A stretch of 13,236 bases of DNA from Bacteroidota bacterium (GTDB lineage: Bacteria > Bacteroidota > Rhodothermia > Balneolales > Balneolaceae): the NCBI GenBank assembly GCA_024635465.1, contig JAGXIS010000182.1, positions 1-13,236 on the forward strand, read 5' to 3'. This document shows, one piece after another, positions 1 to 6,709 of this stretch. Under the pieces are notes generated by a model. That model was not told the origin of the DNA and did no database searches. It saw nothing but the letters and a program-made list of their open reading frames with translations. Made by a program: the position numbers and the translations under genes. Numbering within the stretch: position 1 is the stretch's first letter; each line of letters opens with the position of its first letter.

Positions 1-915
1 ACCGAGCATCAACTGTTGGGCAAGACTAACACTCACATTTTCAGTGCCATTAAACCTTTCAAATGAATTCCAGGAATTAAATAGAGCTTCAAATACACCC
101 ATTGTTTCATACTCGGGACTGTCGGAATCTAAACTGATTCTTTGGTTACGAGCCATAATTTTAGAAATATCATTAGAAAATGTAATAGTATTCATGCCAT
201 TTGAGTCCAAATCCATCTTATAGGCCCAACCGGCTCTAAACATAGTAGGTAGTGGATCTCTTTGTGCATTATCAGTGTATTGAATACCCGGACCTATATT
301 TGAGACATTCAATCCTGCATTGAATGTTGCTTCTCTATTTCCTATTTGGAAGGGATTTGATTTATAAAGTGCTGCTAAATCAACACCCACACTAGAGCCG
401 GGACTGATATCTTGCCCACTTACACTACCACTTGCTAAAGAACTGTAGATATATCTGATTCCGGTGCCCAATGCGAAAGTTTCAGATATTTTCAAACCGT
501 ATGAGAGTCCAGTAGAAATTTCGAAACTATTAAATCTACCTAATTCCAATCCCGTTTCATCTGTCCGAGTCTGTTCTCCAAGATTTAGAAAAGTGAGATG
601 TCCACCAATGGTTCCGATACCATCTACGTAATAAGTACCAACCAGGTAATCGTAAAAAAGATCAGCGTTAAAAGCCGGTAACCAATTCGCGTGAGTAAGA
701 CTCACCTGGTTCTGGCTTTGAAATGCCAATCCGGCTGGGTTCCAAAATATGGCGGATGCATTGTCTGCAATTGCTACACCTGTATTACCCATTCCTGTTG
801 ATCTTGAATCAGGCTCAATTTGCAAGAAGGGTACAGCTGTTATTCCTACTTGGGAGTATGCTGTTCCATAGGATAAAAATAGGAGCACGAAGGTAAGAGA
901 GAGTAATTTTTTCAT
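1..915 (-). CDS. porV: PorV-like outer-membrane protein (PorV/PorQ family), 3' end missing
   Basis: The frame is open from an ATG at 915 to the window edge, giving 305 residues with no stop, so the C-terminus lies outside. It begins with a lysine pair and a hydrophobic stretch ending near YSQ (about residue 21), a Sec signal peptide. Just after it comes the family hallmark: FLQIEPDSRSTGMGNTG, then a FWNPAG motif near residue 60. Many alternating polar/hydrophobic segments with tyrosines and glycines follow, as expected of a FadL-like beta-barrel. In characterised Bacteroidota, PorV is an outer-membrane component of the type IX secretion system that receives cargo with C-terminal signals. Known PorV proteins are longer, so some tens of residues are probably missing. 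It follows a 310-base non-coding stretch, so it may have its own promoter. The family is confident; PorV rather than PorQ or another paralogue is inferred. Confidence 0.85.
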   Translation of the reverse strand, partial: MKKLLSLTFVLLFLSYGTAYSQVGITAVPFLQIEPDSRSTGMGNTGVAIADNASAIFWNPAGLAFQSQNQVSLTHANWLPAFNADLFYDYLVGTYYVDGIGTIGGHLTFLNLGEQTRTDETGLELGRFNSFEISTGLSYGLKISETFALGTGIRYIYSSLASGSVSGQDISPGSSVGVDLAALYKSNPFQIGNREATFNAGLNVSNIGPGIQYTDNAQRDPLPTMFRAGWAYKMDLDSNGMNTITFSNDISKIMARNQRISLDSDSPEYETMGVFEALFNSWNSFERFNGTENVSVSLAQQLMLG

Positions 916-1225
916 AAACACTGGTAAAAATGGTTTGTCCTGTATTTTAAACAGATTAATATCTGTTTTATTGTTATTGAACATGTCTAAAATCAAGTGA
1001 TAATATGATATACTTTAATTTCAACATGTAATATATCAATCTGGCAAAAATGCTTAATCAAGCTGTAGCTATTATTCGAATAGATAGTTGTTTAGTGAAT
1101 GGACAAACTGAATAAATTTATGCAATAGGAAAATAACGAACAAATCCTAACAGTAATTATGATACATCCGACCGCTAAAAAAGTCAAATAAATAGGGTTT
1201 TATTAGAGAATTCAAATAAAAAACT
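916..1225. other. Non-coding stretch upstream of porV
   Basis: This 310-base AT-rich region lies between the stop of the thiolase gene and the start of porV, both on the minus strand. I see no ORF of note, no RNA gene and no convincing intrinsic terminator for the upstream genes. It holds the inverted repeat at 949-968, a second inverted pair TGATATA (1006-1012) / TATATCA (1032-1038), and two copies of AACATGT (980-986 and 1023-1029). No good match to the Bacteroidota -7 box TAnnTTTG was found on the minus strand. It probably holds the porV promoter and leader, but the exact site is not visible to me. Confidence 0.5.
949..968 (-). promoter_or_regulatory. Perfect 8-bp inverted repeat in the porV leader
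   Basis: AAACAGAT at 949-956 is mirrored by ATCTGTTT at 961-968 around a TAAT spacer. It sits 34-53 bases upstream of the porV start codon. It could be a dimeric-protein operator, or a hairpin in the porV leader RNA. It lacks a following T-tract in the direction of transcription, so it is not an intrinsic terminator. The dyad is seen directly; its role is inferred. Confidence 0.4.
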
Positions 1226-2404
1226 CTAAACGCGTTCAAGAACCAATGCAGATGCACCACCACCACCATTACAAATGCCGGAGCAACCAATTTTACCTTC
1301 ATTTTTAATTAGAGCATGAATAAGTGTAACAACTATTCTTGCACCGGAGCATCCAAGCGGATGTCCAATACTGACAGCTCCTCCATGAATGTTCACTTTT
1401 TCACTGTCCAATTTGAGCAATTGATTATTTGCAATTGAAACCACTGAGAAAGCTTCATTGATTTCATAAAGGTCAACATCTTCGTTTTTTACTTTAGCTC
1501 TTTTGAGTGCCATGGGAATGGCATCAGCAGGAGCTGTTGTAAATCGCTCCGGACTTTTAGCTGCACTTGCATATCCTCTGATAATCGCTAATGGTTTGAT
1601 ATTTAATTCTTTGGCTTTCTCCTCACTCATCAACAGTACGGCAGCTGCACCATCATTAATGCTACTTGCATTTGCAGCAGTAATAGTTCCATCTTTAGCA
1701 AAAACAGGTTTGAGTTGTGGAATTTTTTCAAAATTGACTCTATCTAATTCTTCATCCATGGTCACCATGGTGACATTTCCCTTCCTGTCTTTTACTTTTA
1801 TCGCTACAATCTCATTTTTAAAATATCCTTTTTCATGGGCATCAATTGCTCTTTTATAAGATTCAGTGGCAAATTGATCCTGCTCTTCACGACTGATATT
1901 ACACTCTGATGCACATAATTCGCCGGCTGAACCCATATGAAAATCGTTATATACGTCCCACAAACCATCTGTAATGATGCCATCTAATGCTTCACTATGA
2001 CCTAATTTAGCTCCAAAACGCTCTTTTTTTAGATAAAAGGGGACATTACTCATACTCTCCATTCCTCCTGCAACCATAATATCATTTTGGCCGAGTGATA
2101 TTTGGTCAGCAGCAATCATGATAGCCTTCATTCCTGATGCACACACCTTATTGACGGTAGTAGCAGGTGTTTTGTCTGAAAGCCCTGCTTTTAATGTTGC
2201 TTGACGTGCAGGGGCCTGTCCAATTCCGGCACTCAATACATTACCCATCACAACTTCATCAACCTGATCCATTTTAATGCCGGCAGATTTTATAACTTCA
2301 TATATGACTGCTGCTCCTAACTCAGGGGCAGTATAGGAGGATAAAGAACCACCAAAAGATCCGATGGGTGTACGTTTTGCTGCAACAATAACAACATTTC
2401 TCAT
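1226..2404 (-). CDS. Acetyl-CoA acetyltransferase (thiolase family)
   Basis: This 392-residue protein has the normal length of a biosynthetic thiolase and the full active site: nucleophilic Cys88 in NKVCASGM, His348 in SIGHPLG, and Cys378 in ICNGGGGAS. The family motifs GGMESMS and NEAFSVVS are also present. Such enzymes condense two acetyl-CoA to acetoacetyl-CoA, or run in reverse to cleave it, in the cytoplasm. Length and motifs match AtoB/ThlA-type acetoacetyl-CoA thiolases better than long-chain FadA, but chain-length preference cannot be read from sequence alone. The gene starts 28 bases after the cystathionine enzyme gene and probably shares its transcript. No Shine-Dalgarno is visible. 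An acyl-CoA dehydrogenase fragment at the right edge shows that acyl-CoA metabolism genes are also encoded about 10 kb away. Confidence 0.93.
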   Translation of the reverse strand: MRNVVIVAAKRTPIGSFGGSLSSYTAPELGAAVIYEVIKSAGIKMDQVDEVVMGNVLSAGIGQAPARQATLKAGLSDKTPATTVNKVCASGMKAIMIAADQISLGQNDIMVAGGMESMSNVPFYLKKERFGAKLGHSEALDGIITDGLWDVYNDFHMGSAGELCASECNISREEQDQFATESYKRAIDAHEKGYFKNEIVAIKVKDRKGNVTMVTMDEELDRVNFEKIPQLKPVFAKDGTITAANASSINDGAAAVLLMSEEKAKELNIKPLAIIRGYASAAKSPERFTTAPADAIPMALKRAKVKNEDVDLYEINEAFSVVSIANNQLLKLDSEKVNIHGGAVSIGHPLGCSGARIVVTLIHALIKNEGKIGCSGICNGGGGASALVLERV

Positions 2405-2432
2405 AATTCAACTACTTATTAATTTTTTATAA

Positions 2433-3572
2433 TTATTCAAAAGCCTGGTTGAGATCTTCAATAAGATCTTCCACATCTTCTATTCCAACCGATAATCTGA
2501 TTAAAGAATCCATGAGTCCGGCAGCTTCTCTTACATCTTTTGGAATTGAGCCGTGTGTCATGGAAGCTGGATGACTAATAAGTGATTCTACTCCTCCAAG
2601 ACTCTCTGCAAGAGTGAATATTTTAGTTTTTTTCATAACATCAAATGCACTTTCTATCGAATCTTCTGTCATGGTAAAGGAGAGCATCGCACCGAAGTCG
2701 TTCATCTGGCGGCTAGCCAGTTGATGTTGTGCATGACTTTTGAGTCCCGGATAATATACGGTTCCGACACGAGGGTGGGTGGTTAGGAAATCAGCAATTT
2801 TTTTTGCGTTTTGAACAGATCTTTCCACACGAACATGCAATGTTTTGATACCCCTAAGTATAAGGTAGCAGTCTGTTGGACCCGGTACAGCGCCTGTAGT
2901 TTTGACCTGAAATTTGATCTTCTCCATAAACTCTTTGTTAGAGCTGGCAACAGCACCGCCAATCACATCCGAATGTCCACCGAGGTATTTGGTTGTGGAG
3001 TGCATGACTACATCAGCACCTAAAAGAAGGGGTTGTTGAAGATAAGGTGATGCAAAAGTGTTATCGACAACGGAAAGTATATCACTGTTTTTAATTAGGT
3101 TGGTTACAGCGTCAATATCTATAATTCGGAGTAGTGGGTTTGTTGGAGTTTCAATCCAGATCAGCCTTGTATTTTTTTGGATAGCTTGATCCACTTCTTC
3201 GATATTTGTCATATCAACAAACGAAAAGTCTATGCCATAGGGTTCAAATACTTGAGTAAAGAGTCTGTATGAACCTCCATATAGATCATTAGTTGAAATG
3301 ACATGATCACCGGGTTTCAGCGTTTTTAGAATGGCATCAATTGCGGCTACACCACTCGAAAAGCATGCGCATTCATCAGCTTCTTCCAATCCGGCAATCA
3401 ACTTTTCTAAAGCTGTCCGAGTCGGATTTCCAACTCTTGCGTAGTCATAGCCTTGATGATCATTCGGTGCTTTTTGTGCATAGGTTGATGTGTGAAAAAC
3501 AGGTGGCATTACGGCACCACTCGTTTCTTCCGGTTTTTGACCGGCGTGTATTGCTTTCGTATTAAATTTCAT
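2433..3572 (-). CDS. Cystathionine gamma-synthase / gamma-lyase family PLP enzyme
   Basis: This is a 379-residue member of the Cys/Met-metabolism PLP enzymes, of normal length. The PLP lysine is Lys195 in HSTTKYLGGHSD. Other fold-type I features are YDYARVGNPTR near residue 42 (Tyr and Arg contacting the cofactor phosphate of the partner subunit), SSGVAAI near 72, and VVDNTFASP near 168 with the PLP-binding Asp. The C-terminal SLGGVESLISHPASMTH is closer to bacterial MetB sequences than to eukaryotic gamma-lyases, which usually read GGFESLAELP. MetB joins an activated homoserine ester to cysteine in methionine synthesis, while MetC-like and gamma-lyase relatives do the opposite steps. The class is certain, the reaction direction is not. 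Only three bases separate its start from the stop of the upstream lipoprotein gene, suggesting translational coupling. Confidence 0.9.
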   Translation of the reverse strand: MKFNTKAIHAGQKPEETSGAVMPPVFHTSTYAQKAPNDHQGYDYARVGNPTRTALEKLIAGLEEADECACFSSGVAAIDAILKTLKPGDHVISTNDLYGGSYRLFTQVFEPYGIDFSFVDMTNIEEVDQAIQKNTRLIWIETPTNPLLRIIDIDAVTNLIKNSDILSVVDNTFASPYLQQPLLLGADVVMHSTTKYLGGHSDVIGGAVASSNKEFMEKIKFQVKTTGAVPGPTDCYLILRGIKTLHVRVERSVQNAKKIADFLTTHPRVGTVYYPGLKSHAQHQLASRQMNDFGAMLSFTMTEDSIESAFDVMKKTKIFTLAESLGGVESLISHPASMTHGSIPKDVREAAGLMDSLIRLSVGIEDVEDLIEDLNQAFE

Positions 3573-3575
3573 AAA

Positions 3576-4799
3576 TCAAAAATTGTAAGACCGTTCTATA
3601 GAATCAGCTTTTTCACTCATGCCGGCATCTATGTAGAGATTATATAGAGTATAAACATACTCCATGTTATCAGGGTTCATCTCTGTAAGTTTTTCCCATA
3701 ATTCGATAGAATTATCATTGTAATTTTGAATTAAAGACTGAATCTGTGAATCAATTTCCGTTGTAAGAGTAACTGTTGATTGGATGGAAGTGAGATTATT
3801 GACACTATTAATGTAAAATGTACCCATTCTAAATAAACTCTCTTCATTCGAAGGGATCGTTGTTTGCAGAGACTCATAAATTGTGTGTGCATCATTTGAT
3901 ATCTCTAACAATTCTTCAATTAATTCATCAATCGGCTCACCTGCTTCAAACTCACTGTAGAGTTCTTCAGTTTTTGTTGAAAAAAGAAAATATAGCTGAG
4001 TGGCCAACTCTTCTTTATAAAAATATCTTGCCGGAAACTCTTCAGATAAGATTTCTAATTGAATGATCGCGTCACTGTGACGCTGACTAATCATGTATGC
4101 ATTTATAAGGCCATGGAGAAGTCGATTGTCATTTGAATTGTTAGAAACCAGATTTTCATAAATAATGATAGACTCTTCAGTGTTACCTGTTTCCAGATAT
4201 AGATAAGCTAGTTTCTCTAATAATTCCGGGTCCGGCTCTAGAGTCCGATTCATGCCATTTTCAAGTGTTTCAATGGCGTTACGAATTGAACCATTTTCGT
4301 AGAAAGTAGTGGACATGAGATTATAAGTAATCAGACTGTCCGGTTGTAATACGATTGCATTATCAAAATGAGCTAAAATCTCGTAGAAATGTTCATTAGC
4401 TTCACTATTTCTATTCAATTGTAATAGTCGAATACCGCTAGATTGTTCAGTAGTCCAGGCCTTAACTAGAATATCTGTGATTTCAGAAATTTCACTATTA
4501 TCATTTGGACCTTCCTGGTGATTTAATGAGTAAAGATTTTGATATATGGGATAACGATCGGATGGATTTGATTGTTGAGATGCGTATTCATTCAGCAGTG
4601 ATGCTTTTTGAATTTTTAGATCTTGGTTATTGGGATCTGCTTCCAACGCCAGGTTAATGCGTGTAATCTGATCATTCAATTGTTGCAGTTGAGTTGGCTC
4701 AACAGATGATTCAGTACTTTCAAAAACGGAACATGATACAGCAAAAAAAATCCCGAAGGCAAGTACAATACTTGCCATTCGGGTTGATAAATAATTCAT
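3576..4799 (-). CDS. TPR-repeat lipoprotein A
   Basis: This 407-residue protein starts with a short basic region, a hydrophobic core and a lipobox ending AVSC, so Cys23 is the likely lipidated residue and the product should be anchored in the cell envelope, facing the periplasm or surface. After a Gln/Asn/Ser-rich linker, helical repeats with TPR spacing run from about 140 to 260 (for example NAIVLQPDSLITYNLMSTTF and PELLEKLAYLYLETGNTEES). A further TPR-like pair lies near the C-terminus (WEKLTEMNPDN onward). TPRs usually bind protein partners; no catalytic motif is visible. It resembles the product of the adjacent upstream gene in layout and in several aligned stretches, such as HFDNA versus HFENA, so the two look like a tandem duplication. 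Its start lies 20 bases after that gene's stop. Function unknown. Confidence 0.88.
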   Translation of the reverse strand: MNYLSTRMASIVLAFGIFFAVSCSVFESTESSVEPTQLQQLNDQITRINLALEADPNNQDLKIQKASLLNEYASQQSNPSDRYPIYQNLYSLNHQEGPNDNSEISEITDILVKAWTTEQSSGIRLLQLNRNSEANEHFYEILAHFDNAIVLQPDSLITYNLMSTTFYENGSIRNAIETLENGMNRTLEPDPELLEKLAYLYLETGNTEESIIIYENLVSNNSNDNRLLHGLINAYMISQRHSDAIIQLEILSEEFPARYFYKEELATQLYFLFSTKTEELYSEFEAGEPIDELIEELLEISNDAHTIYESLQTTIPSNEESLFRMGTFYINSVNNLTSIQSTVTLTTEIDSQIQSLIQNYNDNSIELWEKLTEMNPDNMEYVYTLYNLYIDAGMSEKADSIERSYNF

Positions 4800-4819
4800 A
4801 GTTTATATTTAAATATTGA

Positions 4820-6142
4820 TTAATCCTCGAAGTCGGCTTTCTCCATAGCTTCAAGTGCCTCTTCTTCCATGCCTAATTGAGTATAGACTTGAAATAATGA
4901 TTGCCAGTTATCTGTGTTTTCCGGATTGATTTCAGCAGCGGCTTCGTAGTATACTCTTGCCAGTTGAAGATTTTCACGAGCACGTTCATCTAATGATTCA
5001 ACAAGATCTTCGTCGCCTACTACATTGTTTCTTCTTTCAAAAAGATTAGCAGCTTTATTTTGGTAGATAATGGCCAGAGTAAAATTAGCAGATTCACTTT
5101 CCGGCTCAAGTTCTACGACTCTTTCCATCTGTTCTATTGAGATCGCTGTAAACTCATCAATTTCAGCTTCAAGCCTATCGATTTCTTGTTGCAATTCCGC
5201 AATACGATCTTCTGTTTCCGCTCTTTCTTCTCCACTTTGTGAACGTAACTCTATACCAAGATCAAACATTTCTCTGTATAGCTCAGTAACTTCAACAGTA
5301 TTACGATCCACACTTTGATAAATTTGAGTACCTAATACTCTTCTATACTGAGGATTATCAGGTTCTTGAGCAATAAGAGCTTCAATTAGCTCAACAGCTC
5401 TATCTCTATCTCCGGACTGAATGTATGCATCAGCTAGAAACTGAACGAAACTTGTTTCATCAGGATACAAATCTTGAGCTTCTTCAGAATAACGAATAGC
5501 TTCCTCATATCTATTTTCAAATAGATAAAGACTGATTAGAAATTCATAGTCATCCACGAGTGGTGGATCCAAAAGAGACATTGCCGTTTCATAAGCACTG
5601 ATTGAGTTTTCAATTTCATCCATTTGGAAATAAGTGGATGCCATTACCTGATACGTCATTGCACTGTCAGGATTCATAGCTGCAGCATTTTCGAAATGAT
5701 ACAAAGATGTTCGGTAAGGATCCGGTGTTGCATTAAACAGACTGTCTTCTGTCTGAATATTCACCCCTCTATTATACTCATCAGCCCAATAACCAACGAC
5801 TGTGTCATTGAGTTCTTGTAGTTCTGCGGGTGTCTCTTCTTGATTCTGCATTAATTCCTTAGCAGTATCCATTGACTCTTTAGATCTCTCATAATATGGC
5901 TTTCTATCAGCAGGAACATCTATAGTTTCAGCCATTGCTGCGAGTACAATTCCTTTATAATAGTGTGCTATATAGTTGTCAGGATTTTCTGTTATTGCAT
6001 CTTCAGTAATTTGAAGTGCAGCGTCATAATCTCCTGTGAAAATACTAAGTGTTACGTCATCGACAAATGGATCGGTTGTTTCACATGCCAATAACATTGC
6101 CGCTAATGCGATGATCGGTAGAAATAATTTATAACTTTTCAT
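4820..6142 (-). CDS. TPR-repeat lipoprotein B with internal coiled coil
   Basis: This is a 440-residue acidic protein. An N-terminal hydrophobic segment ends in the lipobox LLAC, making Cys20 the likely lipid attachment site. A TPR unit appears soon after (GDYDAALQITEDAI, about 37-50). A block of TPRs follows at about 148-265 (ENAAAMNPDSAMTYQVMAST, RYEEAIRYSEEAQDLYP, DRAVELIEALIAQEPDNPQ). A heptad-rich coiled coil occupies about 303-335 (RIAELQQEIDRLEAEIDEF), and more TPRs run from about 336 to the end. The coiled coil is absent from the downstream paralogue, which otherwise has the same layout. It is first in the presumed four-gene minus-strand unit, facing ridA across 175 bases that must hold the promoter. 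The likely role is an envelope scaffold or partner-binding protein; no specific function can be assigned. Confidence 0.88.
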   Translation of the reverse strand: MKSYKLFLPIIALAAMLLACETTDPFVDDVTLSIFTGDYDAALQITEDAITENPDNYIAHYYKGIVLAAMAETIDVPADRKPYYERSKESMDTAKELMQNQEETPAELQELNDTVVGYWADEYNRGVNIQTEDSLFNATPDPYRTSLYHFENAAAMNPDSAMTYQVMASTYFQMDEIENSISAYETAMSLLDPPLVDDYEFLISLYLFENRYEEAIRYSEEAQDLYPDETSFVQFLADAYIQSGDRDRAVELIEALIAQEPDNPQYRRVLGTQIYQSVDRNTVEVTELYREMFDLGIELRSQSGEERAETEDRIAELQQEIDRLEAEIDEFTAISIEQMERVVELEPESESANFTLAIIYQNKAANLFERRNNVVGDEDLVESLDERARENLQLARVYYEAAAEINPENTDNWQSLFQVYTQLGMEEEALEAMEKADFED

Positions 6143-6317
6143 TTTTTATAATATCGTTCATTTTGGTTGAATTGATCACTGTAAAGTAACTATATATAGA
6201 GGATTCCGCAATATGCATAGAGATTGATCATTAAATTAACTGTGAACTAATCTATGCTATATCTTACATTTAAATGGATGCTATTAAATAAAAGAACGAA
6301 AATTAATAATAAAATTT
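6143..6317. promoter_or_regulatory. Divergent promoter region between lipoprotein B and ridA
   Basis: These 175 AT-rich bases separate two divergent genes and should hold both promoters. For ridA, TACATTTA at 6265-6272 matches the Bacteroidota -7 box TAnnTTTG in seven of eight positions, but I see no good -33 element 19-20 bases upstream. Two copies of ATTGATCA (6171-6178 and 6223-6230), each with the palindrome TGATCA, and an inverted pair GCATAGA (6215-6221) / TCTATGC (6251-6257) could be regulator sites. No minus-strand -7 box stands out. Confidence 0.45.
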
Positions 6318-6698
6318 ATGAGTAAAATAAAAGTAGAAACAAAATCAGCACCGGATGCTCTCGGGCCCTATAGTCAAGCAATTATACATCAAGGAGTAGT
6401 TTATTGTTCCGGACAAATTGCAATCGATCCAAAAAGTAAAACACTTGTAGAAGGGGGTATTACTGAACAGGTAGATCAGGTAATGAAAAACCTTAAATCA
6501 GTTCTATTAGCCGCCAAAAGTGACACTGATAAAATCCTGAAATGCACTATTTATCTATTTGATATGTCTGACTTTGCAGCTTTAAATGATATCTACTCAT
6601 CATATTTTAAGTCCGATCCGCCTGCCAGAGAAACAGTTGCAGTAAAGGGACTGCCTAAAGATGTCTTGGTTGAGATCAGTTGTATTGCTTATCAATAA
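6318..6698 (+). CDS. ridA: RidA family reactive-intermediate deaminase
   Basis: At 126 residues this has the usual RidA (YjgF/YER057c/UK114) length. RidA proteins form trimers that hydrolyse reactive 2-aminoacrylate and related enamines or imines released by PLP enzymes, protecting other PLP enzymes. Visible family features are GPYSQAI near residue 16, CSGQIAIDP near 30, Arg104 in PPARETVAVKGLPKD (the key substrate-carboxylate arginine) and Glu119 in VEISCIA. The catalytic set is therefore complete, consistent with the active RidA subfamily. A PLP enzyme of cysteine/methionine metabolism is encoded about 2.7 kb away, a possible source of such intermediates, but the genes are on opposite strands and not co-transcribed. 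No Shine-Dalgarno precedes the start. The stop codon directly abuts the stop of the convergent M23 gene. Confidence 0.95.
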   Translation: MSKIKVETKSAPDALGPYSQAIIHQGVVYCSGQIAIDPKSKTLVEGGITEQVDQVMKNLKSVLLAAKSDTDKILKCTIYLFDMSDFAALNDIYSSYFKSDPPARETVAVKGLPKDVLVEISCIAYQ

Positions 6699-6709
6699 TT
6701 AGTAAGCAA
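6685..6709. terminator. Hairpin straddling the ridA and M23 stop codons
   Basis: TTGCTTA at 6685-6691 pairs perfectly with TAAGCAA at 6703-6709 around an 11-base loop that contains both stop codons (TAA at 6696-6698 and TTA, the reverse of TAA, at 6699-6701). It would form in both mRNAs and could end or protect both 3' ends. Neither direction has a U-tract after the stem, so it is not a standard intrinsic terminator. The structure is seen; the function is inferred. Confidence 0.35.

Noticed and set aside
1203..1229. Inverted repeat TTAGAG / CTCTAA at the thiolase stop as a terminator
   Set aside because: Only 6 bp with a 15-base AT-rich loop and no T-tract in the direction of transcription, so it does not meet the standard of an intrinsic terminator.
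1761..1774. Perfect 14-bp palindrome GTCACCATGGTGAC with a nearby CCATGG repeat
   Set aside because: It lies in thiolase coding sequence and is explained by the codons for a VTMVTM stretch. About one palindrome this long is expected by chance in a window of this size.
1503..1859. Plus-strand ORF of 118 codons opposite the thiolase gene
   Set aside because: It lies wholly inside a well-supported gene on the other strand, resembles no family, and its composition reflects the antisense of conserved codons.
4805..4816. 12-bp palindrome ATATTTAAATAT between the two lipoprotein genes
   Set aside because: Entirely A/T in an AT-rich 20-base spacer, so it is likely chance and not an operator.
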